Shown here: piece after piece, positions 39,231 through 54,019 of the stretch
Position numbering within the stretch: position 1 is the first letter of the stretch
How the letters are laid out: the number at the start of each line of letters is the position of its first letter
Source of the DNA: Alphaproteobacteria bacterium
GTDB taxonomy: Bacteria; Pseudomonadota; Alphaproteobacteria; Rhizobiales; Rhizobiaceae
DNA: 64,000 nucleotides
Assembly: GCA_018823835.1 (NCBI GenBank)
Contig: JAHJHT010000013.1
Span: 806,001-870,000, forward strand
Direction: 5' to 3'
The notes under the pieces: model-generated
Told to the model about the DNA's origin: nothing
The model's input: the letters and a program-made list of their open reading frames with translations, nothing else
Database searches by the model: none
Position numbers and translations under genes: made by a program

Positions 39231-39408
39231 GCGGGAGAGAGCAGCACGGTGCTGCCGCCGAAGGGGAAATCGCCCGAAATCTCTCAGGCAAAAGAACCGT
39301 AGACAGGAAGACACTCTGGAAAGTCGGGGCTGGTCCCCGCGCCGAAGGTGTAAGCGCTACCGACAGAGTTCCGGTCGCGCGAGTCTCTCAGGCTTCCGAC
39401 AGAGGGGC
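39231..39408 (+). ncRNA. Tandem glycine riboswitch
   Basis: Two glycine aptamers stand in series in the gcv leader. Aptamer 1 (about 39231-39302) has GCGGGAGAGAGC at its 5' end, GCCGAAGGGGAAAUCGCCC-type core (CCGAAGGGG near 39258) and CUCUCAGGC near 39281-39289. Aptamer 2 (about 39311-39408) has ACACUCUGGAAAG, GCGCCGAAGG near 39340, and CUCUCAGGC near 39384-39392, ending AGAGGGGC. The repeated pair CCGAAGG ... CUCUCAGG is the signature of this class. Binding of glycine is expected to turn on the gcv genes; the mechanism here (transcription or translation) is not visible. The exact ends are approximate. Confidence 0.93.
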
Positions 39409-39456
39409 ACGGACTGGTCGCTACAGCGGCCGATTGCGTGCGACTCTGGAGAAGAC

Positions 39457-40557
39457 ATGACGGGCGAAGCAACCAAGACACTCCCACTCGACGATTTGCA
39501 CAAGCAGGCGGGAGCCCGATTCGGCGGCTTTGCCGGATGGTCGATGCCGCTGACCTACCCCGCCGGCGTCATGAAGGAACACCTGCACACGCGCGAGCAT
39601 GCCGGGCTGTTCGATATCTCGCACATGAAGCTGTTTGCGGTCTCCGGCCCGCAGGCTGCGGCGCTGCTTGCCCGCACCTGCCCGCTTGACGCCGCCGCGC
39701 TCAAGCCGTCGCAATCGAAATACACCTTCTTCCTCAACGAGGCGGCGGGCATCATCGACGACCTTATCGTCACGCGGCTCGGCCCCGAGCGCTTCATGGT
39801 CGTCGCCAATGCCGGCAACGCCGAGGCCGACGAAGCCAATCTGCGCACCCTCGGCAAGGATTTCGACGCCGTTATCGAGCCCCTCGACCGGGTTTTCCTC
39901 GCCATCCAGGGCCCCGAGGCAGAAGACGTGCTTTCAAAGGCCGGCGTCGATACCGGTGCACTGACCTTCATGCATGGCGTCGAGCCGAGGCCGGGCTGGT
40001 TCATGAGCCGCTCGGGCTATACCGGCGAGGACGGTTTCGAGATCGCGCTGCCCGAAGGCGATGCGCGCGACCTCCTGGCAAAGCTGTTGTCGGACGAACG
40101 CGCCATGTGGATCGGTCTTGCCGCGCGCGACAGCCTGCGGCTCGAGGCGGGCCTGTGCCTGCACGGGCAGGACATCACGCCCGAGATCGACCCCGTCGCG
40201 GCCGGCCTGATGTGGGCCATCCCGAAGGATCTGCGCAGCGCTGGCGGCTTCGTCGGTGCCGAGGCGCTGCGCAATGCCATCTCGAAAGGCGCCGATGAGA
40301 AGCGCGTCGGCCTGAAGCCGGAAGGCCGCCAGCCGGTTCGCGCCGGCACCGAACTCACAGACGAGGCCGGAAAGCCGGCAGGCCGGGTAACCTCGGGTGG
40401 CTTCGGCCCCTCGGCCGCGCATCCGGTCGCCATGGGCTACGTGACCGCCGCCCTTGCCGCCTCTGGCGCAAAGCTCTTCGCCGACGTCCGCGGCACCAAG
40501 ATCCCGGTCGGGATTCACCCCCTGCCCTTCACGCCTCACCGCTACCGCAAAGGATAA
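39457..40557 (+). CDS. gcvT: Glycine cleavage system T protein (aminomethyltransferase)
   Basis: Transfers the methylene unit from the aminomethyl-lipoyl H protein to tetrahydrofolate, releasing ammonia. The 366-residue length is standard. Signatures: GWSMPLTYP near residue 27, LFDISHMKLF near 52-61, FLNEAAGIIDDLIV near 93, SRSGYTGEDGFEIALP near 186-201 and the C-terminal barrel (TSGGFGPSAAHPVAMGYV). ATG at 39457 follows GGAGAAG. The frame continues upstream through the riboswitch, which is not coding. First gene of the gcvT-gcvH-gcvP operon, six bases before gcvH. Confidence 0.97.
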   Translation: MTGEATKTLPLDDLHKQAGARFGGFAGWSMPLTYPAGVMKEHLHTREHAGLFDISHMKLFAVSGPQAAALLARTCPLDAAALKPSQSKYTFFLNEAAGIIDDLIVTRLGPERFMVVANAGNAEADEANLRTLGKDFDAVIEPLDRVFLAIQGPEAEDVLSKAGVDTGALTFMHGVEPRPGWFMSRSGYTGEDGFEIALPEGDARDLLAKLLSDERAMWIGLAARDSLRLEAGLCLHGQDITPEIDPVAAGLMWAIPKDLRSAGGFVGAEALRNAISKGADEKRVGLKPEGRQPVRAGTELTDEAGKPAGRVTSGGFGPSAAHPVAMGYVTAALAASGAKLFADVRGTKIPVGIHPLPFTPHRYRKG

Positions 40558-40563
40558 GCTCTA

Positions 40564-40932
40564 ATGGCAACAACCTATTTCACCGAAGACCACGAATGGA
40601 TCCGCGTAGAGAGCGGCGTCGCGACCGTCGGCATCACGGACTACGCGCAGGAACAACTGGGCGACCTCGTCTTCGTCGAACTGCCGGAAGCAGGACGCTC
40701 GCTGAAGAAGGGCGACGTCGCTGTTGTCGTCGAATCCGTCAAGGCCGCCTCCGATGTCTATGCGCCGGCCGACGGCGAGATCACCGAGGCGAACGCAGCC
40801 CTTTCGGGCGATCCTGCGCTGGTCAATTCGGCAGCCACCGGTGACGGCTGGCTCTGGAAAATGAAGCTCGCCGACGAGGGCCAGCTAACGGGCCTGATGG
40901 ATGAGGCCGGCTACAAGGCGCATATCGGCTAA
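40564..40932 (+). CDS. gcvH: Glycine cleavage system H protein
   Basis: Lipoyl carrier that shuttles the aminomethyl group between the P, T and L proteins. 122 residues, with the lipoyl lysine K60 in [15 protein letters not shown] and the family start [12 protein letters not shown]. It lies between gcvT and gcvP, six and 17 bases away. No gcvL gene is present; dihydrolipoamide dehydrogenase is shared with other complexes. Confidence 0.97.
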   Translation: MATTYFTEDHEWIRVESGVATVGITDYAQEQLGDLVFVELPEAGRSLKKGDVAVVVESVKAASDVYAPADGEITEANAALSGDPALVNSAATGDGWLWKMKLADEGQLTGLMDEAGYKAHIG

Positions 40933-40949
40933 GGGTCGGGAGAAGACAG

Positions 40950-43760
<2,811 letters not shown>

Positions 43761-43774
43761 GCGGAAACGATGAG

Positions 43775-43804
43775 CCGGTTCGGCGCGAAAGCGTGCCGAA
43801 CCGG
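43775..43804. terminator. Hairpin between convergent gcvP and tadD
   Basis: CCGGTTCGGC (43775-43784) and GCCGAACCGG (43795-43804) form a perfect 10-bp stem closed by GC-GAAA-GC. ATTCTT follows on the plus strand. It lies between two convergent genes and likely ends the gcv transcript, possibly acting for tadD as well. Confidence 0.65.
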
Positions 43805-43818
43805 ATTCTTCGGACGGC

Positions 43819-44289
43819 TCAGGCCTTCTTGAGCAGCGCGAGGTTGGCTTCGACGACGACGGAGCCCGGCATGGCGCTCCTGGCCTCGTCGAGCAGCTGG
43901 CGGGCCTTCTTCTTGTTGCCGCGCAAGAGCTGCGAATAGCCCATGTTGTTGACGATCTCCGGCTTGCGGCCGGCAACCTTCAAAAGCTGGTCGTAGGCGC
44001 GGTCGGCGAAGTCGAAACGGCCAAGCTGGTCGTAGGACGCGGCGAGCCCCATCCAGGCCTCCGAGTTGTCGGCACGCAGTTCCACCGCCTTGCGGAAGTG
44101 CTTTTCGGCCAGACCGTAGTTGGCCTGCCGGAACTGGTTCTTGCCGGCGACGAGATCGGCCTCGCTGATGTCTGCCGTGACCGGCGATATCGATGTCGTT
44201 TCGGTTGTGTCGATGCGGCCCGTCGTGCAGCCGCCCAACACCATGCTTGCCAAGATCGCGGCGATCGCAGTCGATTTGGATTTGACCAT
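43819..44289 (-). CDS. tadD: TPR lipoprotein of the Tad/Cpa pilus (TadD-like)
   Basis: A 156-residue lipoprotein: signal MVKSKSTAIAAILASMVLGG with lipid-acceptor C21. Two or three tetratricopeptide repeats follow (FRQANYGLAEKHFRKAVEL, AYDQLLKVAG, YSQLLRGNKKKARQLLDEARS). TadD acts as an outer-membrane pilotin-like factor for Tad pilus secretion. It is the last gene of the cluster, separated from tadC by 135 bp, and may have its own promoter. Confidence 0.85.
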   Translation of the reverse strand: MVKSKSTAIAAILASMVLGGCTTGRIDTTETTSISPVTADISEADLVAGKNQFRQANYGLAEKHFRKAVELRADNSEAWMGLAASYDQLGRFDFADRAYDQLLKVAGRKPEIVNNMGYSQLLRGNKKKARQLLDEARSAMPGSVVVEANLALLKKA

Positions 44290-44424
44290 TGCCCCTGTCC
44301 CAAACGCGCCCGTTTTCCGGGTCCTTCTAACGGGATCACATTAGATCAAAGGCATTTAAACTTCGGTGCGGAGTTGCAGCGAATCCAAGCGGTCGGCGCA
44401 ACGGTTCGTTTAGGTTTCCGCAGC

Positions 44425-45381
44425 TCAGTCTGCCGTCATCTTCACGATGATCGGGATGATGGCGATCATCAGGACGACCGGCAGGATGCAGACCGTAACA
44501 GGTACCGACATCTTGGCAGGGAGGGCATGCGCCTTCTCCTCGGCCATGGACATGCGCTTGTGGCGCATTTCGTCCGAAAACACCCGCAGTGCGCCCGACA
44601 GGCTGGTGCCGAGCTCCTTGGACTGCTGCAGCAGCGTCGCGAAGGAGCGCACCTCGTCGAGGTTCAGCCGATCGGCAAGCGACTTCAGCGCGTCGTCGAG
44701 GCTTCGCCCCGCCCTGAGCTCCAGCGACACGAGCTGCAGGTTCTCGCTGAGCGACGGATAAGTGCCGGAAAGCTCTTTGGAGACCCGCTCGATACCGGCC
44801 TCCATTGCCATGCCGGCGTCCGAGCAGACAATCATCAGGTCCATGAAGTCGGGGAAGCCGTTGCGGTACTCGCGCATCTTGGCCGAGATCAGGCGGCCGA
44901 GGATCAGGCCGGGCATGAAGTAGCCCGCGCAAGCCGATATGCCGACAAGGGTCCAGCGGCTCGTGGCCGTCGCGTCCGCGCTGGCCAGCCACTCGTTGAA
45001 TACGAATGCGCCGAGCGCGCCGACAATGAATGCGCCGAAGCGGATCAGAAAGAAGGTGCCGACGGCGCGCGGATCGAGATAACCGGCCTGGATCAGTCGC
45101 ATGCGCAGGCGCGCGACGTTTTCCGGATCGCTCTTGGCGTAGAACTCGTGCGCCGACTTGGCGACCTTCTCGCGCACGACATTGCGGCTTGGCGCCGGCT
45201 GTTCCTGCGCCTCGGCTTTTTTCGGCTGGACCTTGAGACGGCGCTTCAGGTCGCTGTGGCTGCCACGCGCGGCCAGGATCGGCCAGCCGACGGCGCAGAG
45301 GCCGCCAAGCAGCATGATGAGCGCTACCGGCCCGAGCGATGTCGGACGAAGCGAGGCGAGGAAGAGGACAAGCTGTTCCAT
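44425..45381 (-). CDS. tadC: Tad pilus platform protein TadC
   Basis: A 318-residue inner-membrane protein of the type II secretion F (GspF) family, the second platform protein of the Tad system. The GspF domain has CSDAGMAMEAGIERVSKEL near residue 190, RAGRSLDDALKSLADRLNL near 228, and a terminal membrane segment VPVTVCILPVVLMIAIIPIIV. One hydrophobic segment near residue 10 and others near 130-160 complete the topology. It starts two bases after the tadB stop. Confidence 0.92.
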   Translation of the reverse strand: MEQLVLFLASLRPTSLGPVALIMLLGGLCAVGWPILAARGSHSDLKRRLKVQPKKAEAQEQPAPSRNVVREKVAKSAHEFYAKSDPENVARLRMRLIQAGYLDPRAVGTFFLIRFGAFIVGALGAFVFNEWLASADATATSRWTLVGISACAGYFMPGLILGRLISAKMREYRNGFPDFMDLMIVCSDAGMAMEAGIERVSKELSGTYPSLSENLQLVSLELRAGRSLDDALKSLADRLNLDEVRSFATLLQQSKELGTSLSGALRVFSDEMRHKRMSMAEEKAHALPAKMSVPVTVCILPVVLMIAIIPIIVKMTAD

Positions 45382-45382
45382 A

Positions 45383-46336
45383 TCAGAACTTGAAATTCGA
45401 CATTTTGAACATCATCAGGTTGCCAAGGACCAGCCACACCACCGAGCCGCCGAGCAGGTACCAGGTCATCGGCTTGTCCCACACGCTGGTGTAGAAATGC
45501 GGCATCATCACCATGATGGCGGCGGCCAGCAGGCAGGGAACCGCCGTCAGAATATAGGCAGACATGCGGCCTTCGGTTGAAATGGCCCTGACCTTGCGCT
45601 TCAGCTTGCCGCGGTCGCGGATCGTCAGCGACAGGCCGTCGAGGATCTCGCGCAGATTGCCGCCCGACGAGGTCTGGATCGACACGGCGGTGACGAAGAG
45701 CGGCAGGTCTTCATGACCGACGCGCTGGTAGAGGTTGTGCAGCGCCGAGACGAGATCCGAGCCGTAGGTGACCTCGTCGGCAACGACGCCGAATTCCGTG
45801 CCGATCGGGTCGGGCATCTCGCGCGCCACCATGGAGATGGCGACCGGCACCGGATGACCGGCCTTGAGGCTTCGCGTGATCAACTCGAGCGCCTCCGGCA
45901 GCTGTACCCCGAACTGCTTGTGGCGCCGGTTGCGGCGGAATTTCAGCACCTGGACCGGCAGGATCGCGGCGAGCACCGGGAACAACGGCAGCGCGCCGAC
46001 CAGCGGCAGGCCATTGAGGTAGCCACCCAAGGATATGGCGAACGCGATTGCCGAGGTTATCCCGAGAAACTTCGACGTCGACATGATCATGCCCGACTGC
46101 GAACGCAGCGTGCGGAACCAGTCGAGCGAGAAGAAGGAGCGTCCGTCGAGACCCCGCTCCTTGCGGAGCTGGATCAGCACCTGTTCCTGGCTGATCTTGC
46201 CATCCTGCAGCTTCATGCGGCGGTTGATCGCCGTGCGTCGGTCGGCCCTCCCCGCATAGAGCAGGTAGAACGCCTCCGCGATCATGATGCCGGTCAGCGC
46301 AGCGCCGGCGTATATGACGTAGAGCGCCCCTGACAT
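45383..46336 (-). CDS. tadB: Tad pilus platform protein TadB
   Basis: A 317-residue inner-membrane protein with a C-terminal GspF domain: LEAL-type start [23 protein letters not shown] near residue 146 and [21 protein letters not shown] near 218. About four hydrophobic segments lie at 1-22, 90-125 and 255-310. It pairs with TadC to form the platform driven by the CpaF ATPase. Two bases separate its start from the cpaF stop. Confidence 0.92.
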   Translation of the reverse strand: MSGALYVIYAGAALTGIMIAEAFYLLYAGRADRRTAINRRMKLQDGKISQEQVLIQLRKERGLDGRSFFSLDWFRTLRSQSGMIMSTSKFLGITSAIAFAISLGGYLNGLPLVGALPLFPVLAAILPVQVLKFRRNRRHKQFGVQLPEALELITRSLKAGHPVPVAISMVAREMPDPIGTEFGVVADEVTYGSDLVSALHNLYQRVGHEDLPLFVTAVSIQTSSGGNLREILDGLSLTIRDRGKLKRKVRAISTEGRMSAYILTAVPCLLAAAIMVMMPHFYTSVWDKPMTWYLLGGSVVWLVLGNLMMFKMSNFKF

Positions 46337-46338
46337 GA

Positions 46339-47753
<1,415 letters not shown>

Positions 47754-47757
<4 letters not shown>

Positions 47758-48965
47758 GCCGACTTCCTCAGCAGGCGCTTGCCCATGGCGTAGAGCGACG
47801 TCGGCTTCTTGCCCTCGACCACCACCTCTTCCGGCAGGATGATTCGCTTCAGATCGTTGACCACATTGGCATTGGCATCGATTTCGTGCAGCGGCACGCC
47901 GCGATCGACGGCCTCGCGCACGAGGCGATAATTGTTGGAAATGCCGCCGACGAAGTGATCGCCCAGAATCTCTTGCACATCGGCCTGCTTGATGCCGCTT
48001 TCGAACATCTTCTGCTCGTAGCGGTTGACGATGACGTTGGGCTTCACTTCCTTGCCGACCGTCTCGTAGACGGCCTGGATCAGGCGCTGCGTGTGACGCA
48101 GACAGGGCACCGTCATCTCGGAGACGATGTAGAGCTTGTTGGAGCCGAGCAGCACCGTCTCGGTCCACGGGAACCAGGTGCGCGGCATGTCGATGACGAC
48201 ATTGTCGAAATAGGCCGAGACCAGGTCGAGCATGCGCACCACGACGTCGGCGTTGAACGAGCGCATCTCCGACGGGTGCGTCGGTGCTGCGAGCACGCAA
48301 AGGCCGCTCGAATGCTTGGAGAGCATGACGTCGAGCAGCTGGCGGTCGAGTCGCTCCGGCTGGTTCTCGATCTCGGTGATGTCGAAGCGTGGCTCGAGGT
48401 CGAGATATTCCGCGCAGGCGCCCTGCTGGAAGTTGAGGTCGACGACGCAGGTCGAGACGCCGCGCGTCGCCGAATTGTGCAACTGGAAGGCAGTCTGCAG
48501 CGTCAGCGTGGTGGTGCCGACGCCGCCGGCGGCCGGCATGAACGTGTAGATCTGCGACTCCGAGTTCTCCTCGCGTCCCGGACCCTGCAACACGCGAATG
48601 CAGGAGCGCACGAGATCGGCGGTCTTGACCGGACGGACGAGGAAGTCGGCGACCTGGAGCTGGACGAGGATCCTCACGGCAGCCGCGTTGAACTCCTGCG
48701 TCACGACGAGGATCGGCGCCTTGCCCTCGAGCCGACGCGTGATGCGCTGCAGCGCCTCGATTTCCTCGAGCTTGGCCGCATCCATGTCGATGATCGCGGC
48801 GTCGCAGTTGGACTCCTGGATCTCGCCGCGCAGCTCTACGACATTCTTGTCGACCGTAATCAGTTCGATCAGGTCCGAGGACGAGAACGCCGCCTTGGTC
48901 TCTTGGACGAAGGCCTTGTCCGTCGAGATCAGGACGATGCGCTTGGTTTTTCCGGGATTAGCCAT
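47754..48965 (-). CDS. cpaE: Pilus assembly protein CpaE/TadZ
   Basis: A 403-residue protein that localises the pilus apparatus at the cell pole. The N-terminal part (about 9-125) is an atypical receiver-like domain with AAIIDMDAAKLEEIEAL where a phospho-acceptor would be. The C-terminal part is a ParA/MinD-type domain whose P loop is altered to PAAGGVGTTTL near residue 145, the usual degenerate form in CpaE. IDMPRTWFPW lies near 258. It is coupled to cpaF by an ATGA overlap. Confidence 0.92.
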
Positions 48966-48989
48966 TCTGTTGCCTGTACTGTTCTGATC

Positions 48990-49253
48990 TCAGTTGCTGA
49001 GCGACTGCGCGTCTTTGGCGGATGCCGCGCTCTCGGCCGGGCCGGTCTTTGCGGCGCGTGCCGCCGGCACCAGCAGGTGCGTGTTCTGAACGCCGTCCTG
49101 CCAGGGATCGACCATCTGCATGACCGTATTGGCAGCCTGCGCATTGCCGACCCCGTCGGTAATGGTGTCGGCGCGGCGGTGCTGGTCGCTCGTGCAGCCG
49201 GAGCCGGCGGCGGCGACGCAGAGGAGAGTGATAGATGTCAGGATCATTCGCAT
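48990..49253 (-). CDS. Small lipoprotein in the cpaD position
   Basis: An 87-residue putative lipoprotein with signal MRMILTSITLLCVAAAGSG and acceptor C20. The mature part, DQHRRADTITDGVGNAQAANTVMQMVDPWQDGVQNTHLLVPA, resembles a short protein found in several rhizobial Tad clusters. It sits where cpaD normally lies, between cpaC and cpaE, but is less than half the length of CpaD. Start: ATG at 49253, four bases behind the cpaC stop. I cannot say whether it replaces CpaD. Confidence 0.7.
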   Translation of the reverse strand: MRMILTSITLLCVAAAGSGCTSDQHRRADTITDGVGNAQAANTVMQMVDPWQDGVQNTHLLVPAARAAKTGPAESAASAKDAQSLSN

Positions 49254-49257
49254 CGGT

Positions 49258-50691
49258 TCAGTCCTTCGGCAGGTCGAGGAAGTGGCCGACGCCGACGGCC
49301 TCGAAGGTTCCGCTGGAGGCCGCGGTGGCACGGCCGGCATCGGAGACCTTCACTTCCGCGACATTGCCGAGGAAGTAGTCGACGTTGCTGGCCGACACCG
49401 TGCCGTCGGTCGGCGTCGCGACCTTCTTGGACGGATCGATCGGCTTGACCAGGTACGGCGTCACGATGATGACGAGATCTGTCTCGCGGCGCTGGTAGGC
49501 CTTGGAGGAAAACAGCGCGCCGAGCACGGGCAGCTTGGACAGTCCGGGCACGCCCTGCTGCACCATGTCGTTCTCGGACTGAAGCAGGCCGGCCATCATG
49601 AAGCTCTGGCCGTTCTTCAGGTCGATCGAGGTGCGCGCGCGGCGCACAACGAAACCCGGGATCGAAATATCGCCGATGTCGTAGGACGAGGACTTGTCGA
49701 TGGAGGACACTTCCGGCTCGATGTCGAGCGAGATCAAACCGTCGGCGAGCACGGTCGGCGTGAAGTCGAGACCGACGCCGAACTTCTTGTACTCGACAGT
49801 GATCTGACCATTCTCGCCCTGCGAGACCGGGATCGGGAACTCGCCACCGGCGAGAAAGCTTGCCTTCTGGCCAGAGCGCGCGATCAGGTTCGGCTCGGCG
49901 AGGCGGCGGGCGACGCCGCGGTCCTCGAGCGCCTTGATGGTCGCATCGACGGACCAACCGTTGGTCATCAGGTTGCCGATGACCTCGGCTGCCGGCTGGT
50001 TGGACGAGGCAGACGGGTTCGAATTGAACTTGATCGAGCCGGAGGGGCCCGAATATTTCACGCCGAGCTTCGTGCCGAGTTCCTGGCCGACCTGGCGGTT
50101 GATCTCGACGAAGCGGACGTTGAGCTGGACCTGCTGCGAGGTCGAGATATTGACCGAGTTGATCACCTCCTCCTGACCGGAGAAGTTGCTTGCGATTTTC
50201 GACGCCTTGTCCGCCGCCACCTGGTCATTGGCGGAACCGGACAGCACGACGCGGCCATTGGCGGAAGTCACCTTGATGTCTTCGCCGCCCGGAACGTTGT
50301 TGCGGATGGTGGTCGCCAGCCTGTCGGTGTCCAGCGTGACCTCGATGTCGACGGAGCCGACCAGCTGCTTGTTCTCGTCGAACAGCGCGATGCCGGTCGT
50401 GCCGAGGCTGTTGCCCAGGACGTAGAAGGAGTCGTCGGTCAGCGGGTTGACGTTGGCGACTTCCGGATCGCCAATGACGATCTCGTAGAACGGCACGTTC
50501 GTCTTGATGGTGCGCGGCTTGCCCTTGGCGATCTTGATCGACGCATTCTGCGTCGACGAGATGTGGATCACCTCATTCGCAGCCCGCACCGGCGTCGTCC
50601 CGGCGACCATGCTCGTCGCAGCCAGCGCTGCCGCGAGCCATGACGCGGCAAAAATGCTCCCGCGGCCTCTATTTCCCGTCAACTCAACCAT
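49258..50691 (-). CDS. cpaC: Tad/Cpa pilus secretin CpaC/RcpA
   Basis: A 477-residue outer-membrane secretin. Signal peptide at about 15-40 (AASWLAAALAATSMVAG), an N-terminal pilus-formation domain with GDPEVANVNPLTDDSFYVLG near 75, a BON-like segment (about 125-175), and the secretin core from about 190 to 430 with VRFVEINRQVGQELG, VARRLAEPNLIARSGQKASFLAGGEFPIP and TDLVIIVTPYLVKPI. It forms the channel through which the pilus leaves. ATG at 50691 has GGGGGCTGGGACA upstream; a TTG five codons earlier is possible. Confidence 0.93.
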   Translation of the reverse strand: MVELTGNRGRGSIFAASWLAAALAATSMVAGTTPVRAANEVIHISSTQNASIKIAKGKPRTIKTNVPFYEIVIGDPEVANVNPLTDDSFYVLGNSLGTTGIALFDENKQLVGSVDIEVTLDTDRLATTIRNNVPGGEDIKVTSANGRVVLSGSANDQVAADKASKIASNFSGQEEVINSVNISTSQQVQLNVRFVEINRQVGQELGTKLGVKYSGPSGSIKFNSNPSASSNQPAAEVIGNLMTNGWSVDATIKALEDRGVARRLAEPNLIARSGQKASFLAGGEFPIPVSQGENGQITVEYKKFGVGLDFTPTVLADGLISLDIEPEVSSIDKSSSYDIGDISIPGFVVRRARTSIDLKNGQSFMMAGLLQSENDMVQQGVPGLSKLPVLGALFSSKAYQRRETDLVIIVTPYLVKPIDPSKKVATPTDGTVSASNVDYFLGNVAEVKVSDAGRATAASSGTFEAVGVGHFLDLPKD

Positions 50692-50732
50692 TGTCCCAGC
50701 CCCCAAATACCCGGTGTCCCGCCGGGTTCAGT

Positions 50733-51674
50733 TCAATTCTGAATCTTTTCTTCCGTGCCGTCTTGCGACACCACCTGGTAGGGCTGCGTCTGCAGGCCCC
50801 GCGTCACGATGATCGTCCTGAACTTCGGCCCTTCGGGCTCTTCAGCGACCTTGCCGAGCAGCGAGCCGGCCGTCTCGGTGATGCCCGCCGCGACCGAGCC
50901 GCCAAAGGACGAAATCGTGGTGATGCCGTCCTTGCCGACACTGACGTCGTTCGATGAGCGCAGCGAAAGCGACAGCGAGCCGATGTTGCGCGCAAGCGCG
51001 ATCTTCTGTGCGCCATCGACCGTGACCTCTATGGTCACCGATCCGACGACCTGCGGGCTGGTCTGGCGCTCGTCGGCGCCCTGCCCGACAGTCAGCACCT
51101 TGGCGTTTTCGACGACGACTTCCGTGGTGATGGTCGAACCGGCGGCGCCGGAGGCATTGCCCGAAACTTCCTGGATGGCGCCGGCGTCACGCGTCAGCAC
51201 GATGTCGACCCGGTCGCCCGGCGTTACGAAACCGCCGACGCCGGCGATCTCGTCAGTCTTGATGGTCACGGCGCGCATGCCCGACGACAGCAGGTTCGAC
51301 AGGGTGGCGCGGCCATTGGCGCCCGACAGCTTGGCAAGCAGCACCGGTTCGTTCGCCTCGATCGGCGAAAGCACGACCCTCGACCCCTCGCCCATCAGCG
51401 CATCGACCGACGAGAAGGCGCCCTGCGGCAGCGAATCCTGCGGCCAGGGAATTTCGGTCAGCTGGGTGCGGTCGAGTTCCATGCCGAAGCGAAGCGGCGC
51501 CGCCGCGACGACGATCTTGTTAAATTCGACGCGCGGCTGCTCGGGCGCCGGTACCTCGACGATTACTTCCGACTTCGCGTTCGCCGCGCTCTTGACCCAG
51601 AGGTCTGCGGCAAAGACCGAGATCGCGCCGATGACGGCAGCAATTCCGATCATGGTGATGACTTTACCCTTCAC
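50733..51674 (-). CDS. cpaB: Pilus assembly protein CpaB/RcpC
   Basis: A 313-residue periplasmic protein anchored by one N-terminal membrane segment (ITMIGIAAVIGAISVFAADLWV). It contains an SAF-like domain (VVAAAPLRFGMELDRTQLTEIPWP near residue 55, GFVTPGDRVDIVLTR near 150). CpaB supports secretin assembly. GTG 51674 has GGGGAAG seven bases upstream; a TTG six codons earlier, inside that ribosome site, is less likely. First gene of the minus-strand pilus cluster. Confidence 0.9.
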   Translation of the reverse strand: MKGKVITMIGIAAVIGAISVFAADLWVKSAANAKSEVIVEVPAPEQPRVEFNKIVVAAAPLRFGMELDRTQLTEIPWPQDSLPQGAFSSVDALMGEGSRVVLSPIEANEPVLLAKLSGANGRATLSNLLSSGMRAVTIKTDEIAGVGGFVTPGDRVDIVLTRDAGAIQEVSGNASGAAGSTITTEVVVENAKVLTVGQGADERQTSPQVVGSVTIEVTVDGAQKIALARNIGSLSLSLRSSNDVSVGKDGITTISSFGGSVAAGITETAGSLLGKVAEEPEGPKFRTIIVTRGLQTQPYQVVSQDGTEEKIQN

Positions 51675-51836
51675 GTTCGAACTTCCCCGCAAATCTGGTT
51701 CTTGCTCTTCTTGAACCTGACGCTACCGGGCAAACCTAAACATTCGGCATTTTAGAAGCTTCGTATTGAATCTATCTTGGAATTTTGGTTATCGAACCCT
51801 TGCTGGCGCCCGGCACCCCGCCTGTGGGCCGTTCTC

Positions 51837-51851
51837 GAACGGAACGGGAAC
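51837..51851 (+). promoter_or_regulatory. LexA (SOS) box upstream of parE
   Basis: GAAC-GGAACGG-GAAC is a perfect match to the alphaproteobacterial LexA operator GAAC-N7-GAAC. It lies 70 bases before the parE ATG. A possible promoter, TTGAAT-N17-TTATCG (51766-51794), lies further upstream, placing the box about 36 bases past the start of transcription. Confidence 0.7.
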
Positions 51852-51920
51852 CTCTGTCATTGTCGGGGTCGCTCGTGGCAGTATGCCCGGTGATTCGCAG
51901 CCTTGGATAATTCGCGCCCC

Positions 51921-53984
<2,064 letters not shown>

Positions 53985-54019
53985 TCCTGCGCCTCCCGGC
54001 TGGCGCCCGACAGGCATGG

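Noticed and set aside
39229..39456. Upstream extension of the gcvT frame through the riboswitch
   Set aside because: The region is a tandem glycine riboswitch and the clear ribosome site with ATG is at 39457.
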